Below, piece after piece: positions 1 through 8,624 of a stretch of 64,000 nt of DNA (position 1 is the stretch's first letter; each line of letters begins with the position of its first letter). Made by a program: the position numbers and the translations under genes. The DNA lies in contig NZ_LRRU01000019.1 of the NCBI RefSeq assembly GCF_001641615.1, positions 1 through 64,000 on the forward strand. The letters are read 5' to 3'. Under the pieces are notes generated by a model, which saw nothing but the letters and a program-made list of their open reading frames with translations, searched no databases and was not told the origin of the DNA. The stretch comes from Pseudoalteromonas gelatinilytica. Its GTDB lineage: Bacteria; Pseudomonadota; Gammaproteobacteria; Enterobacterales; Alteromonadaceae.

Positions 1-113
1 TGTCGGATAGACGACACCTGTTACCAAGTGTCGCCCTCCTAAGAACCGTACGTGCAACTTTCACTGCATACGGCTCAAGCCTTCACGAAGGCACCTAATT
101 GGTACCCAGCAAC

Positions 114-1586
114 TTATAAAGCAGCGAGATTAGGTTCATTCCAAGAGTTGCGGCATTGCCTCTTTGCTTTTCTCTTTGCCAAGTATTCTTGGTATAAAGG
201 ATCAAAAGGCGTAGCTTCACTCCTGATTTTCACATGTCTCTCTATTGGCACCTTAGCTATTTGAAATAGATTAAACTGACAATCCATGTTCATGCTCTTC
301 AGCCAACCGTGAAATTGCCATTGGCCTCGACGGTTGATAAAGTACTTCATGGCGATCCAAGTTTTTGATTTTGTTGGATGACGCCTTTTAGCCCAATGCC
401 ATAACGCTAGAAATAGTTTGTGACTCACATATCCGAATATTTGTTTAGCAACGCAGTGACGATAGTAGTTCGACCATCCCCTGAGTTTCGGATTTATCAA
501 CTTGATTAGATCATTAACGGGGGTGGTTGCGTGCTTTTTGATGAGTTCGCGCAAGTTACTCAGAAATATTAACGTGTTAGATTTGCTCGGTTTAATGAGC
601 AGTTTTCCTTTGTACTTCCTATGGTTAAAGCCTAGGAAGTCAAAACCACGGCTAATGTGAGTAATGTGCGTTTTCTCTTCGGAGAGCGTTAAGCCTCTGT
701 GTGCTAAGAAGTCAGCAATCAACGGTTTGATATCGTTCTCCAGCACGTCCTTTGAAGTGCAAGTGACGACGAAATCATCAGCGTATCCTATAAAGTTGGC
801 TCTCGCCCCATTTTTAAGTGCGGTGGACTTTATGCGTTGCTCAAGACCTGCAAGAGTCATCAGCATCAAGGTTGGAGATATGATCCCGCCTTGTGGTGTT
901 CCCTCGTCAGTGCGATAGAACAGCCCTTTGTCCATAAAACCAGACTTTAACCATTGTTCCAATATTCGTTTATCTACAGCTATATTATTCATAAGCCATT
1001 GATGCCCAATCTTGTCGAAACAGGCTTTAATATCTCCCTCAAGAACCCATTGTGCGGATTGCTTTTTACTCAAACAGAGAAAACACTGAGCAATAGCATC
1101 AGCAGTACTTCTGTTGCGCCGAAAGCCGTAACTATTTGGGTCAGCAAGTGTTTCTGACACAGGCTCTAGTGCGAGAAGGTGAAGCGCTTGTAGCGCTCTA
1201 TCGACCATGCACGGGATACCTAAAGGTCTGAGCTTGCCGTTTTTCTTAGGGATGTAGATACGCTTGAGCGGTTTGGCTTGATAAGCTTTTCTGCTCAATT
1301 GATTGACTGCTTTCATGCGGCGCGTATCCGTATTCCAGATGACGCCGTCTATTCCGGGCGTTTTACTGCCTTTGTTTTGTGATACTCGCTTAACAGCAAG
1401 AAGTTTTGCCGAATGCGAGTGAGTCAGTATCCACTGCAACGCTTTCGCTTTGCCGTGTTTACTTTCTCTTGTTGCTTTTGCAATACGCATCTGAAGCTTT
1501 AAAACGTGTGACTCAACAGTTTTCCAATTTATGGATTGCCATTGAGCACTGTCAGGAGAGGCACTAATCTCTTTTGAAATCATCAT
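114..1586 (-). CDS. ltrA: group II intron reverse transcriptase/maturase
   Basis: This is the intron-encoded protein that helps the intron RNA splice and copies it into DNA at new sites. The fingers/palm region carries the PLGIP, EGDIKACFD and GTPQGG blocks and the catalytic FIGYADDFVV motif near the middle. It is followed by the maturase (domain X) signature INPKLRGWSNYYR. The C-terminus is short and has no recognisable HNH endonuclease (no paired CxxC zinc motif). If this reading is right, the element relies on target nicks or single-stranded DNA rather than its own second-strand cleavage. I chose the ATG at 1586 because AAGGAG lies eight bases upstream; a longer start at 1628 has no such site. 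The gene sits in domain IV of the surrounding intron RNA, as usual. No frameshift was seen, so it is probably functional. Confidence 0.93.
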   Translation of the reverse strand: MMISKEISASPDSAQWQSINWKTVESHVLKLQMRIAKATRESKHGKAKALQWILTHSHSAKLLAVKRVSQNKGSKTPGIDGVIWNTDTRRMKAVNQLSRKAYQAKPLKRIYIPKKNGKLRPLGIPCMVDRALQALHLLALEPVSETLADPNSYGFRRNRSTADAIAQCFLCLSKKQSAQWVLEGDIKACFDKIGHQWLMNNIAVDKRILEQWLKSGFMDKGLFYRTDEGTPQGGIISPTLMLMTLAGLEQRIKSTALKNGARANFIGYADDFVVTCTSKDVLENDIKPLIADFLAHRGLTLSEEKTHITHISRGFDFLGFNHRKYKGKLLIKPSKSNTLIFLSNLRELIKKHATTPVNDLIKLINPKLRGWSNYYRHCVAKQIFGYVSHKLFLALWHWAKRRHPTKSKTWIAMKYFINRRGQWQFHGWLKSMNMDCQFNLFQIAKVPIERHVKIRSEATPFDPLYQEYLAKRKAKRQCRNSWNEPNLAAL

Positions 1587-1844
1587 TTGCGTTTCTCCTT
1601 GAATAAAGTTCTTCAAATTCTCTTGCAAAGGAAGACCAGTCGGAAGTCAGCTCACTTTCGTGCCAGACAGACGTCTGTATCTGCATCATTACAATCCAGC
1701 CTTTGCTTTCTCCAACATCCTCTACCTGCACCACTATCGGCTATATAAGCTTTCCCAAAGGGAGTGATACAGGCTTACCGTGTTCCGTATGTTGCGCAAT
1801 GTCAGGTTAGATGCCCGCTATAGTGCGGAGAGTACAGTGACCAC

Positions 1845-1869
1845 GAAAGAGCATGGGGCAATCTCTTTC
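1845..1869 (-). ncRNA. candidate EBS1 hairpin of the group II intron
   Basis: A seven-pair stem (GAAAGAG/CTCTTTC) closes an eleven-base loop containing GCCCCA. That hexamer is complementary (five Watson-Crick pairs plus one T-G wobble) to TGGGGT, the last six bases of the 5' exon. Loop position and distance from the intron 5' end (about 300 nt) fit the EBS1 element of domain I. The assignment is by eye, without a full fold. Confidence 0.6.
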
Positions 1870-2487
1870 CGACTCTCGCGCCTTTTGGCTACAGCGTATT
1901 AACCACTTCCGCTGTTTCATCATATAACGCACCTTACGCGGATTCACTTATGTTCATCATACTGACTGCCTAGCACTCACCCGATTTGTGGTTATCAGGA
2001 GGATCGTCCTCTCACGATTAAGATCCCGATTGGCGCATACCAACCTTCGTTACATTGTCAGAGCCGCTACTTTATTCAGGCTCCTAGGATCATCTGGTGA
2101 TACAGATGGTTCACTCATTAAGCGGTGAACAGCGCTTCATACGACTTCACGTCGCACACCCCAAAACGAGTTAACGTAAATGTTCTAAGGATCTATTCTT
2201 CAGAGGTAGCTAAACATTGAGGTTCCCTCTTGAGCATTTTGTTACGGATCGACCTTTATCAACACCTTTGTGTGCACAAGTCGCATCTCTACATTCTTGG
2301 TACCATAGTCCAAAGGATATTAGCTTGATGTTCTGAACGGAAAATAATTCGTAATGATTTGTATATTCGGATGAGATGAGAAGTTCGAATTAAAGAAGGC
2401 TTCGGTAGGTGTATTTTAAATCCAGAAGCTTTCTCGTTCAGTATGTTTAGAATATCTAGGCCTAAAATACATTTTGATTTTTCGGTT

Positions 2488-2527
2488 CAATGCTCCAATG
2501 CTCCAATGCTCCAATGCTCCATTGTTC
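2488..2527. repeat. 8-bp tandem repeat, unit CAATGCTC
   Basis: Four perfect copies of CAATGCTC run from 2488 to 2519, followed by a degenerate fifth copy (CATTGTTC, 2520-2527). It is non-coding and about 200 bases above the porin remnant's 3' end on the other side. Copy number is likely to vary between strains by replication slippage. Confidence 0.85.
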
Positions 2528-2706
2528 CATAATATTGATAAAGGCCCTAAAGCCTACAAGAGAAAGTTTTTCGTCAGAAATAATCGTTGCTGGTTAGTAA
2601 AGAAATACCAAACTTTCATAGCTTAAAGATATTAATAAACCTAAATTATGTCTAATAAAGTAAGCAATAAATCACATTATGCCTACTTTATTGTGCATCA
2701 TGATTG

Positions 2707-2843
2707 CTAGAACTTATAACTGAAGCCCGCGGAAAATGTTTGTTTAGGCATGCCTTACGTTTCGTTTCTGTGTTCCCTACATAAAATTTTGTCCCTTTAT
2801 CTATAAAGACATCAGCACCGATACAATAGAAATCATCAAACAA
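2707..2843 (-). pseudogene. porin C-terminal remnant, frameshifted
   Basis: Read on minus, one frame from 2843 gives a stretch with barrel-strand character (FYCIGADVFIDKGTKFYVG, then NTETKRK). About 25 bases before the end the sense continues in another frame as KQTFSAGFSYKF and stop. This is the classic alternating C-terminal strand ending in Phe of outer-membrane porins. The switch needs a single-base indel around 2735-2745. Upstream (above 2843) the frame is closed by stops, and the AACTTCT tandem repeat follows. Only the last ~45 residues of the ancestral protein survive. It resembles the C-terminal end style of the intact porin at 22475 but is not a copy of it. Decay direction and donor gene are inferred. 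Confidence 0.55.
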
Positions 2844-2867
2844 TTAGCCAAAGGCTTATGTATCTCG

Positions 2868-2895
2868 AACTTCTAACTTCTAACTTCTAACTTCA
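2868..2895. repeat. 7-bp tandem repeat, unit AACTTCT
   Basis: Three perfect copies of AACTTCT followed by a fourth ending in A. It abuts the truncated 5' side of the porin remnant. I have the impression that such short intergenic tandem runs are common in Pseudoalteromonas genomes, but that was not checked. Confidence 0.85.
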
Positions 2896-3056
2896 ATGAA
2901 TAATGGCTCTGCATTGGTGTTACTATTTAATCAAAATCTCATCGTGCCTGAGATTCTCATTTTGAGTGGCAATCGCCAGGCAAAACTTGCTTTGCTGAAT
3001 AGACTGGCGTAACTTAACACTGGTACGATGAGTCTATAAGAATAAAAAGGTCAAAC

Positions 3057-3959
3057 GTGACGATTAAACAAGAATCGGTGTTTATTAAACTCGCCGAAAG
3101 CCAAACCTTACATTTACGCCGTATCAGTAAGACTGATGCGAAAGGCCCTGCGGTGTTTTTTATGCATGGTGCCGTTGAAAATGGCAAAATCTTTTACACC
3201 CACAGCAATAAAGGTTTAGCACCATTTTTAGCTGAGCATGGCTATGTTTGCTATGTGGCAGATTTACGTGGTCGTGGTGAGAGTAAACCTGCGATTTCAA
3301 AGCATGCAAAGTATGGTCAAACCGAGGCTATTTTAGAAGATATCCCTGCATTTTTAGATAAAATTAAGCAGCTTGAAGGCGAGCCTGCTCGTTATTGGGT
3401 GGCGCACTCATGGGGCGGGGTGTTAATGAACAGTGTGTTTGCCCGTTTTCCTGAGTTGATTGATGATGTTAAAGCCTGCGGCTATTTTGGTTCTAAACGG
3501 TCTTTGTATAACCATCATCCAAGCAAGTATATTCAAGGTAATTTAATTTGGTATGGCTTGGCACCCTTAGTTGCCCGTAAGCATGGCTTTGTTCCGGCTA
3601 AAAAGCTGAAGTGGGGCAGTGATGATGAAACCCGTAAATCGCATTATCAAAGTATGCAGTGGGCTAAGCGTAAACCTTGGGTCGATACTGACGATGGCTT
3701 TGATTACGCCAACGCATTAGCTGATAAGGCGCTGCCGCCCATTATGCATGTGGCGGGTATTAAAGATAAAGCCCTATGCCAGCCGATTGATATTGAAAAG
3801 TTTATGGAAGAGTCTGGCATCGGCAAGCAAACGATGACCATTTATGGCCGTAAGTTTGGCCATAAGGTCGATTATGATCACATTAATATGCTTACTCACC
3901 CACAGGCGCGTTTTGATCAGTTTGTTGACTTGTTGAACTGGTTTGAGACTCACGCATAA
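3057..3959 (+). CDS. alpha/beta hydrolase
   Basis: A 300-residue cytoplasmic serine hydrolase of the alpha/beta fold; substrate unknown. The oxyanion-hole HG is at 37-38 (FFMHGAVENG). The nucleophile elbow is AHSWG with Ser118, where the first Gly of GxSxG is Ala. A likely acid is Asp237 (GIKDK) and the catalytic His is about 275 (YDHINML). There is no signal peptide. The start is GTG at 3057, preceded by an AAAAAGG-type ribosome site. Its last 68 bases overlap the convergent sulfotransferase gene, so both stops lie inside the other gene. It could be an esterase/lipase or a lysophospholipase-type enzyme; the sequence does not decide. Confidence 0.85.
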   Translation: MTIKQESVFIKLAESQTLHLRRISKTDAKGPAVFFMHGAVENGKIFYTHSNKGLAPFLAEHGYVCYVADLRGRGESKPAISKHAKYGQTEAILEDIPAFLDKIKQLEGEPARYWVAHSWGGVLMNSVFARFPELIDDVKACGYFGSKRSLYNHHPSKYIQGNLIWYGLAPLVARKHGFVPAKKLKWGSDDETRKSHYQSMQWAKRKPWVDTDDGFDYANALADKALPPIMHVAGIKDKALCQPIDIEKFMEESGIGKQTMTIYGRKFGHKVDYDHINMLTHPQARFDQFVDLLNWFETHA

Positions 3960-5376
3960 GCGTGTGCATTGCGCTCTCGTAGCGTTTGTATTTCTCTAAT
4001 GCTTTATCACTTAACGGCTGTCTCACAGCCGTTTTGCTGAGCGTTGCCACCGGTTTTTTTGACTTATAAAAATCTAAAAATTGTGTGCTGTACTCAATGT
4101 CTAAGAACTTACACAGGGCTGTTAGTGTTTGTTCGCTGTCACTGATAAGTGCTTCATAGCTTAAATCAAAAACCGCCTCTGGCATCACGTTTTGCCAATG
4201 TTCCATTAACTGCTGATACAAATCAAAGTACTGTTTAAACTCTGGGAGTGAACAAAAATAAGGTTCGTTTTCAGCAAAATAGTTGCTAAAAACTGACCAA
4301 GCCATTGCATTATACTCGCGCTGCATATTAATAAACTTGGCGTTAGGAAAGAGTAAGTAAATCAATCCAAGTGACTGATAGTTAGCTGGTAGCTTATTGA
4401 TCATAAAGGGGCGTACAACTGGCGCTTGTTTTATTCGTTCAATATAAATAGTGCGGGCATTGTTAATTAGCCCTTGGTTTAGCTCTGCTAAGCAATCTGG
4501 GTAGGGGAGTTGCGTTTGTTGTTCAAGGTATGCAACAACCTGATTACTGATACTGGCATCTTCGCCAAGGCTGGCAAAGTCATTGTGGCTTGCCAGCATT
4601 TGCTCTACCAGCGTTGAGCCACTTCTTGGCATGCCAATTATAAAAATGGGGGTAATTGTGCCTGTGAATGTTTTGTCTCTGGCATCAATTAGCTCAGCTG
4701 TATTTTGCTCTATGATGCGCTGATAAAAAGGCACTAAGTCACGGGTTTTAAACTGCGTGAGTTTTGTTTGTAGCTTATTAGCAAGGCTGAAGTAGTTAAA
4801 AGCTTGTTCTGTATCATTTAACTGATCATAGCTTTTACCCAGTGCATAATAACACACCATTTTTAAGCGCAGATTATTGGTTAAAGTTAAAAACTGGTGT
4901 AGCTCATTTATGTAATTTTGTTCGTTGTTAAAACGTCCAAACTGCACTAACTCAAATAAAATGTATGCTTTTACAGGGTAATTTCCCATACCAAGGGCAT
5001 GTTTTAAAATATTGTAGGCTTTGTCTAGCTCACCATAGGTTAAATAATGCTGAGCAAGATAGTAATGTGGCTCAGGGTTATGGCTGGCAATTGACTTTGC
5101 ATATTCGAGTACGGTTAAGGCATCTTGTGGCGAATGCACGCCATTAAAAGCATCGGCAAGGGCATGGAGTGGTTCAAGCATGTGAGGTAGTCGTTCACAG
5201 GCTCTTTGTAGAAGGTAAACCGCTGCATCATAACGCTCTAAACGCAGGGCAATGCGGCCTAATCCAAATAACGCTTCGCCATTTTCAGGATCTGAATCGA
5301 GAATGGTTTTAAAATGAAACTCGGCCTCTTTAAGCTTGTTTTCATTCAGTAGTTGGTTCGCTTTTTCTAACAGCAT
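3892..5376 (-). CDS. TPR-repeat sulfotransferase family protein
   Basis: A 494-residue protein with N-terminal tetratricopeptide repeats over about residues 1-210 and a C-terminal P-loop sulfotransferase domain. The 5'-phosphosulfate loop is visible at about 244-256 (PIFIIGMPRSGSTLVEQ). A 3'-phosphate-binding region follows near NMQREYNAMAWS. Members of this family transfer sulfate from PAPS to an unknown acceptor. The neighbouring gene, transcribed in the same direction and upstream, is a TonB receptor; in my recollection these two families are often adjacent in Alteromonadales and Caulobacterales. A hairpin terminator lies between the two, so co-transcription would need read-through. The 3' end overlaps the convergent hydrolase gene by 68 bases. 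Family placement is firm; substrate is unknown. Confidence 0.88.
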   Translation of the reverse strand: MLLEKANQLLNENKLKEAEFHFKTILDSDPENGEALFGLGRIALRLERYDAAVYLLQRACERLPHMLEPLHALADAFNGVHSPQDALTVLEYAKSIASHNPEPHYYLAQHYLTYGELDKAYNILKHALGMGNYPVKAYILFELVQFGRFNNEQNYINELHQFLTLTNNLRLKMVCYYALGKSYDQLNDTEQAFNYFSLANKLQTKLTQFKTRDLVPFYQRIIEQNTAELIDARDKTFTGTITPIFIIGMPRSGSTLVEQMLASHNDFASLGEDASISNQVVAYLEQQTQLPYPDCLAELNQGLINNARTIYIERIKQAPVVRPFMINKLPANYQSLGLIYLLFPNAKFINMQREYNAMAWSVFSNYFAENEPYFCSLPEFKQYFDLYQQLMEHWQNVMPEAVFDLSYEALISDSEQTLTALCKFLDIEYSTQFLDFYKSKKPVATLSKTAVRQPLSDKALEKYKRYESAMHTLMRESQTSSTSQQTDQNAPVGE

Positions 5377-5421
5377 AGGAATGGCGGGTTATTTGTTATT
5401 TTTATTTACTATAAAACGAAA

Positions 5422-5443
5422 AAGGCGAAATGTCTTTCGCCTT
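5422..5443 (-). terminator. Rho-independent terminator after the TonB receptor
   Basis: On minus, a nine-pair stem AAGGCGAAA/TTTCGCCTT with a four-base loop runs into TTTCGTTTT. It lies between the TonB receptor and the sulfotransferase gene. It should end most receptor transcripts and limit read-through into the downstream gene. Confidence 0.75.
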
Positions 5444-5482
5444 GAATAACTATAAATATCCAGAATAAATCCGGGGTATCGA

Positions 5483-5512
5483 CTTTCTAGGCTGATTGCT
5501 CAACCTAGAAAG
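5483..5512. repeat. inverted repeat downstream of the TonB receptor
   Basis: Perfect nine-base arms CTTTCTAGG (5483-5491) and CCTAGAAAG (5504-5512) with a 12-base spacer lie ten bases after the receptor stop. There is no T-run, so it is more likely an mRNA 3'-end stabilising hairpin or a protein site than a terminator. Confidence 0.6.
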
Positions 5513-5521
5513 CGGTTCTAT

Positions 5522-8107
5522 TTAGAAAGTATACGTAGCTTTCACGTAATAGAAGCCACCGTTGATACCGTACGGCGACGTTTCGTAGTATTTACCACCC
5601 CAGTTGTTGTTAGGGATGCCAGTACTGTCATAGAAATCAAGTTTCTCTGCTTCTTGGTCGAATAAGTTTGTAGCACCTACAGAGAAGCTAAGCTCTTCAG
5701 TTAGGAAGTAAGTTACTTCTGCATCAATCGTTACTGCTGCATCAGCTGTTTTCGCTGTTGCATCATAATCTACGTGAACGCCTTGGTATTCGCCATAGTA
5801 GTTAACACGTGTAAATGCAGAGAAGTTTTCCCACTGTTGTGCCCAGCTAAGCGTTGCACGGTGATTTGGTAAGTCATTTTCTAAACGGCTTACTTTAAAC
5901 TCACCAGTAATGTCTGTTGACTTAGTTACTTCAGTGTCGTTCCAGTTGTACGCTAAGCTGAATGTTGAACTACCGCCTAGTAGGTCAGTTGAATAGTTAG
6001 CAACTGCATCAATACCTTGCGTTGTTGTATCAAAGTCATTCGTGAAGAAGCTTACTTGCGCTAAGTTTTGTACGTTTGGTACACCCGCTGCTTCAAGTGT
6101 GTCTTTATCAGCTTGGCTTAACTCAATTTTATCTGATTGACTGATACGGTCATCTACTTGGATGTTGTAATAGTCAACAGTGAAGAATAAGTCACCAATT
6201 GTCCAAACTGCACCAAATGTATAGCTTTGTGATTCTTCGGGTTCAAGCTCTGTACCACCTAATTGCACGGCAATTGGGTTTGTTGGTGGTAAAAGTGCTG
6301 AGTCAACAAGTACACCGCTGCTTAAGTTTGTTTGAACGTTACTTACGTTTGCTTGACCAACGGTTGGTGCACGGAAACCAGTACTGATTGAACCACGCAC
6401 GTTTAGGTCTTCAGTTAAGTGGTATTGAGCCGTTAACTTGTAGTTTGTTGTTGAACCAAATGAATCATAATCTTCATAACGTAGTGCTAAGCCCATTAGG
6501 AAGTCTTCTGTGAATGGAGCTTCAACATCAACGTACGCTGCGTAGTTACGACGTGTGTATTCACCCGCATCAGATGGTTTAAAACCAGGGAAACCATTCG
6601 AACCGATACCAAAACCTTGTTCAGTTAGTGGACCCGCAGTGAAAGACGCTTCGTCACCAGAAACAACTGTGAATGTTTCTTCGTGCCATTCTAGACCACC
6701 GGCAACGTTTACATCGTAAGCTAAACCAAAATCAAACCCTTTTGATAAATCAGCGTTAAAGTTTTTCTCTAACTGTGAGTATTTACCTGGGCTGAAATCA
6801 CGTGGGCTATCTGGACCTAATGACGCATTGATTGTGTCATAGATGAAATAACGTGATTCGTTATATCCAACTGTACCACTTAAATCATAGTAAGCACCTT
6901 CAAGGAAACCAGATGTGATTTCACCTTTAGTACCAATTGTTAAAGCAGTATCAGTGATGTTACCACCGAAGTTAGGTGTAAAACCGCCTGGAAGCATTTC
7001 GTTAAATGCAAAACAGTCTGGGTTGTTAGCAACTAGATCGATGTATCTTTGGTTATCTAAAACGTTATCATCAATCATGATATCGGTAGGACAGTTCCCG
7101 CTCATATCGCCAGTTAAATCACCAACAAGCAGTGTTTCGCCACCATCATTTGAGTAAACACCTGGGCGAGTGTGTGGGTTACGATAGTAGAAACCACCAC
7201 GTACATCACGCTCAGAGTAGTTACCAAACATGTAGAATTGCGATGTGTTGCTTAAGTCTAAACCGATGTTACCGAAGATTGAGATATCATCATCAACTTC
7301 AGGCGCACCCCAAACTTGTGCTAAAGAAGAAACGTCTGGCACACCTGCAGCGTTAAGCGCTGCTGCATCAGGACGTTGCACTGAGCGGCTAGTTGCATCA
7401 GCTGTTTTATATTGGAAGCTTAAGTTAGCAAAACCGCTGTCAGTAAATGGTAAACCTACGTTACCTGAAATTTGCGTTGTATCGCCATCGCCTTCGTAGT
7501 ATTCGCCTTGGCGTATTTCAAATGAACCGCCTTCAGACGCGTCTTTTAATACAAAGTTCATTACACCTGCGATTGCATCAGAACCGTATTGTGCCGCAGC
7601 ACCGTCACGAAGTACTTCTACTTGCTTTAAAGCAATACTTGGAATAACTGAGATATCAGCACCTTGAGCACCATCATTGATACCACCACCTAAGAAGGCG
7701 ATAACTGATGCGCGGTGACGACGTTTACCATTAACAAGCACTAATGTGCTGTCTGATGGAAGACCACGTAAGTTAGCAGGGCGAACAAGTGACGCTGCAT
7801 CACTGATTGGGTTTTGGTGAACGTTAAAAGAAGGAACTGAGCCTTTTAAAAGCTCAAGCATATCAGTGTTGCCGCCTTTATCTAGCTCTTCACCACCGAT
7901 GATATCAATCGGTACTGGTGAATCGCCGATTGAACGTGGTGCTGAACGAGTACCTACCACGGCAATTTTTTCTACATTTTTATTAACTTTAGTTTCTTCT
8001 GCTGCTTGCTCTGCAGCAACAACTGAACCCGACACAAACAGGCCTGCTGTTGTTGTCGCTAAAGCAAATTTAATTGCTTGTTGTAGCGCATTATTTTTGA
8101 ATTTCAT
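5522..8107 (-). CDS. TonB-dependent outer-membrane receptor
   Basis: A large (861-residue) TonB-dependent receptor that imports a nutrient across the outer membrane using TonB-ExbBD energy. From the ATG at 8107 it has a signal peptide (MKFKNNALQQ start, hydrophobic core, cleavage after VVAA). A plug domain follows, with EKIAVVGTRSAPRSIGDSPV near 45-65 as a TonB-box-like start, the LRGLPSDSTLVLVNGKRRH strand, and the QVEVLRDGAAAQYGSDAIAG signature. The beta-barrel ends in a terminal Phe (YYVKATYTF). The start at 8107 was chosen over an in-frame ATG at 8158 because GGGGAAG lies just upstream and only this start gives a normal signal peptide. There is no N-terminal STN domain. The substrate cannot be read from sequence. 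Confidence 0.93.
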   Translation of the reverse strand: MKFKNNALQQAIKFALATTTAGLFVSGSVVAAEQAAEETKVNKNVEKIAVVGTRSAPRSIGDSPVPIDIIGGEELDKGGNTDMLELLKGSVPSFNVHQNPISDAASLVRPANLRGLPSDSTLVLVNGKRRHRASVIAFLGGGINDGAQGADISVIPSIALKQVEVLRDGAAAQYGSDAIAGVMNFVLKDASEGGSFEIRQGEYYEGDGDTTQISGNVGLPFTDSGFANLSFQYKTADATSRSVQRPDAAALNAAGVPDVSSLAQVWGAPEVDDDISIFGNIGLDLSNTSQFYMFGNYSERDVRGGFYYRNPHTRPGVYSNDGGETLLVGDLTGDMSGNCPTDIMIDDNVLDNQRYIDLVANNPDCFAFNEMLPGGFTPNFGGNITDTALTIGTKGEITSGFLEGAYYDLSGTVGYNESRYFIYDTINASLGPDSPRDFSPGKYSQLEKNFNADLSKGFDFGLAYDVNVAGGLEWHEETFTVVSGDEASFTAGPLTEQGFGIGSNGFPGFKPSDAGEYTRRNYAAYVDVEAPFTEDFLMGLALRYEDYDSFGSTTNYKLTAQYHLTEDLNVRGSISTGFRAPTVGQANVSNVQTNLSSGVLVDSALLPPTNPIAVQLGGTELEPEESQSYTFGAVWTIGDLFFTVDYYNIQVDDRISQSDKIELSQADKDTLEAAGVPNVQNLAQVSFFTNDFDTTTQGIDAVANYSTDLLGGSSTFSLAYNWNDTEVTKSTDITGEFKVSRLENDLPNHRATLSWAQQWENFSAFTRVNYYGEYQGVHVDYDATAKTADAAVTIDAEVTYFLTEELSFSVGATNLFDQEAEKLDFYDSTGIPNNNWGGKYYETSPYGINGGFYYVKATYTF

Positions 8108-8404
8108 TCCGACTTCCCCAGTTAGAATATTTATGATTATGTCACCAAAGCTAATCAAAAAACTTGGTGTAAATCTTTTATACAGCCTGTAAATTTATTT
8201 TGCAAATTGTTAATACGATGTTGTTTTTGGCTTTTTAATTTGCAAGTTATTATTGTTTATTTAATTATGTGTATGAAATTGCAGGGGATAAATTATTCTT
8301 GTTTTTTCTTTTATGTGTAAGAAAGTATATAAAATATCCAAAAATATTTTAAAAAAGGAATTTTTTGATTGGTTTTTGAGCGGAATTGGATTTGGAACGG
8401 TCTA
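8108..8404. other. AT-rich intergenic region, promoter region of the TonB receptor
   Basis: About 300 bases of very AT-rich DNA without a credible gene. It must carry the receptor's promoter on minus; no clear -35/-10 pair or Fur-like palindrome was found by eye. The lower-GC tracts of A and T (8340-8370) may be UP-element-like. Confidence 0.4.
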
Positions 8405-8557
8405 TTAGGCTTGTTGCGGAATGTTGTTTAATTGCCATTGTTTTAATTTTTCTCGGTATTCATCCCACACACATGGGCAACAACTACCACCACCACAACA
8501 TTCATCTGGGGCCGGCTTTTGGGGTTTTGGCTCAGCCTGTTGTATAGGTGTGTTCAT
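8405..8557 (-). CDS. small oxidoreductase-like domain protein
   Basis: A 50-residue cysteine-rich protein with the pattern CCGGGSCCPCVWDEYREKL. This is the signature of the oxidoreductase-like N-terminal domain family (PF09791 type), small proteins of unclear role that may bind a metal through the cysteine cluster. The ATG at 8557 (MNTPIQQ) is preferred to a TTG at 8605, since the family's conserved block begins soon after. It is transcribed divergently from the gene at 8625. The name reflects family membership only; no enzymatic activity is implied. Confidence 0.7.
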   Translation of the reverse strand: MNTPIQQAEPKPQKPAPDECCGGGSCCPCVWDEYREKLKQWQLNNIPQQA

Positions 8558-8624
8558 TTTTAATACTGAAAAATAATTACGAATAGAGTATGAAGAATAA
8601 AACAAAAACTAATATAAGTAAATT

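Larger units (their letters stand above)
2..2157 (-). mobile_element. group II intron, apparently full length
   Basis: A self-splicing retroelement read on the minus strand. The 5' end is placed at 2157, where GTGCGAC-GTGAA-GTCGTAT matches the GUGYG start and first small hairpin of bacterial group II introns. Domain V is at 76-43 (GAGCCGTATGC stem, GTGAAAG bulge/loop region, CGTACGGTTC closing strand). Domain VI is at about 38-5: stem GGCGACAC/GTGTCGTC with an unpaired A at 8, seven bases from the AY end at 3-2. A hairpin at 1869-1845 (GAAAGAG/CTCTTTC) presents GCCCCA in its loop. This can pair with TGGGGT, the last six exon bases (2163-2158), as EBS1-IBS1. AAAC near 1914-1919 could be EBS2 facing GTTT of the exon, which is tentative. 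An alternative 5' end is 2159 (GTGTGCG). The 3' exon lies outside the window. Confidence 0.88.
2158..3056. other. intergenic region between the intron and the hydrolase gene
   Basis: About 900 bases with no intact gene. It holds the 5' exon flank of the intron (from 2158 upward, read on minus), two short tandem repeats (2488-2527 and 2868-2895) and the decayed 3' end of a porin gene (2707-2843, minus). No promoter or coding region could be assigned to 2170-2480. The mixture of a mobile element, repeats and a gene remnant suggests a region tolerant of rearrangement. Confidence 0.6.

Noticed and set aside
5522..8192. Several open frames of 60-108 codons on plus opposite the TonB receptor (for example 7866-8192)
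   Set aside because: They mirror the codon pattern of the receptor gene on the other strand and have no independent ribosome sites.
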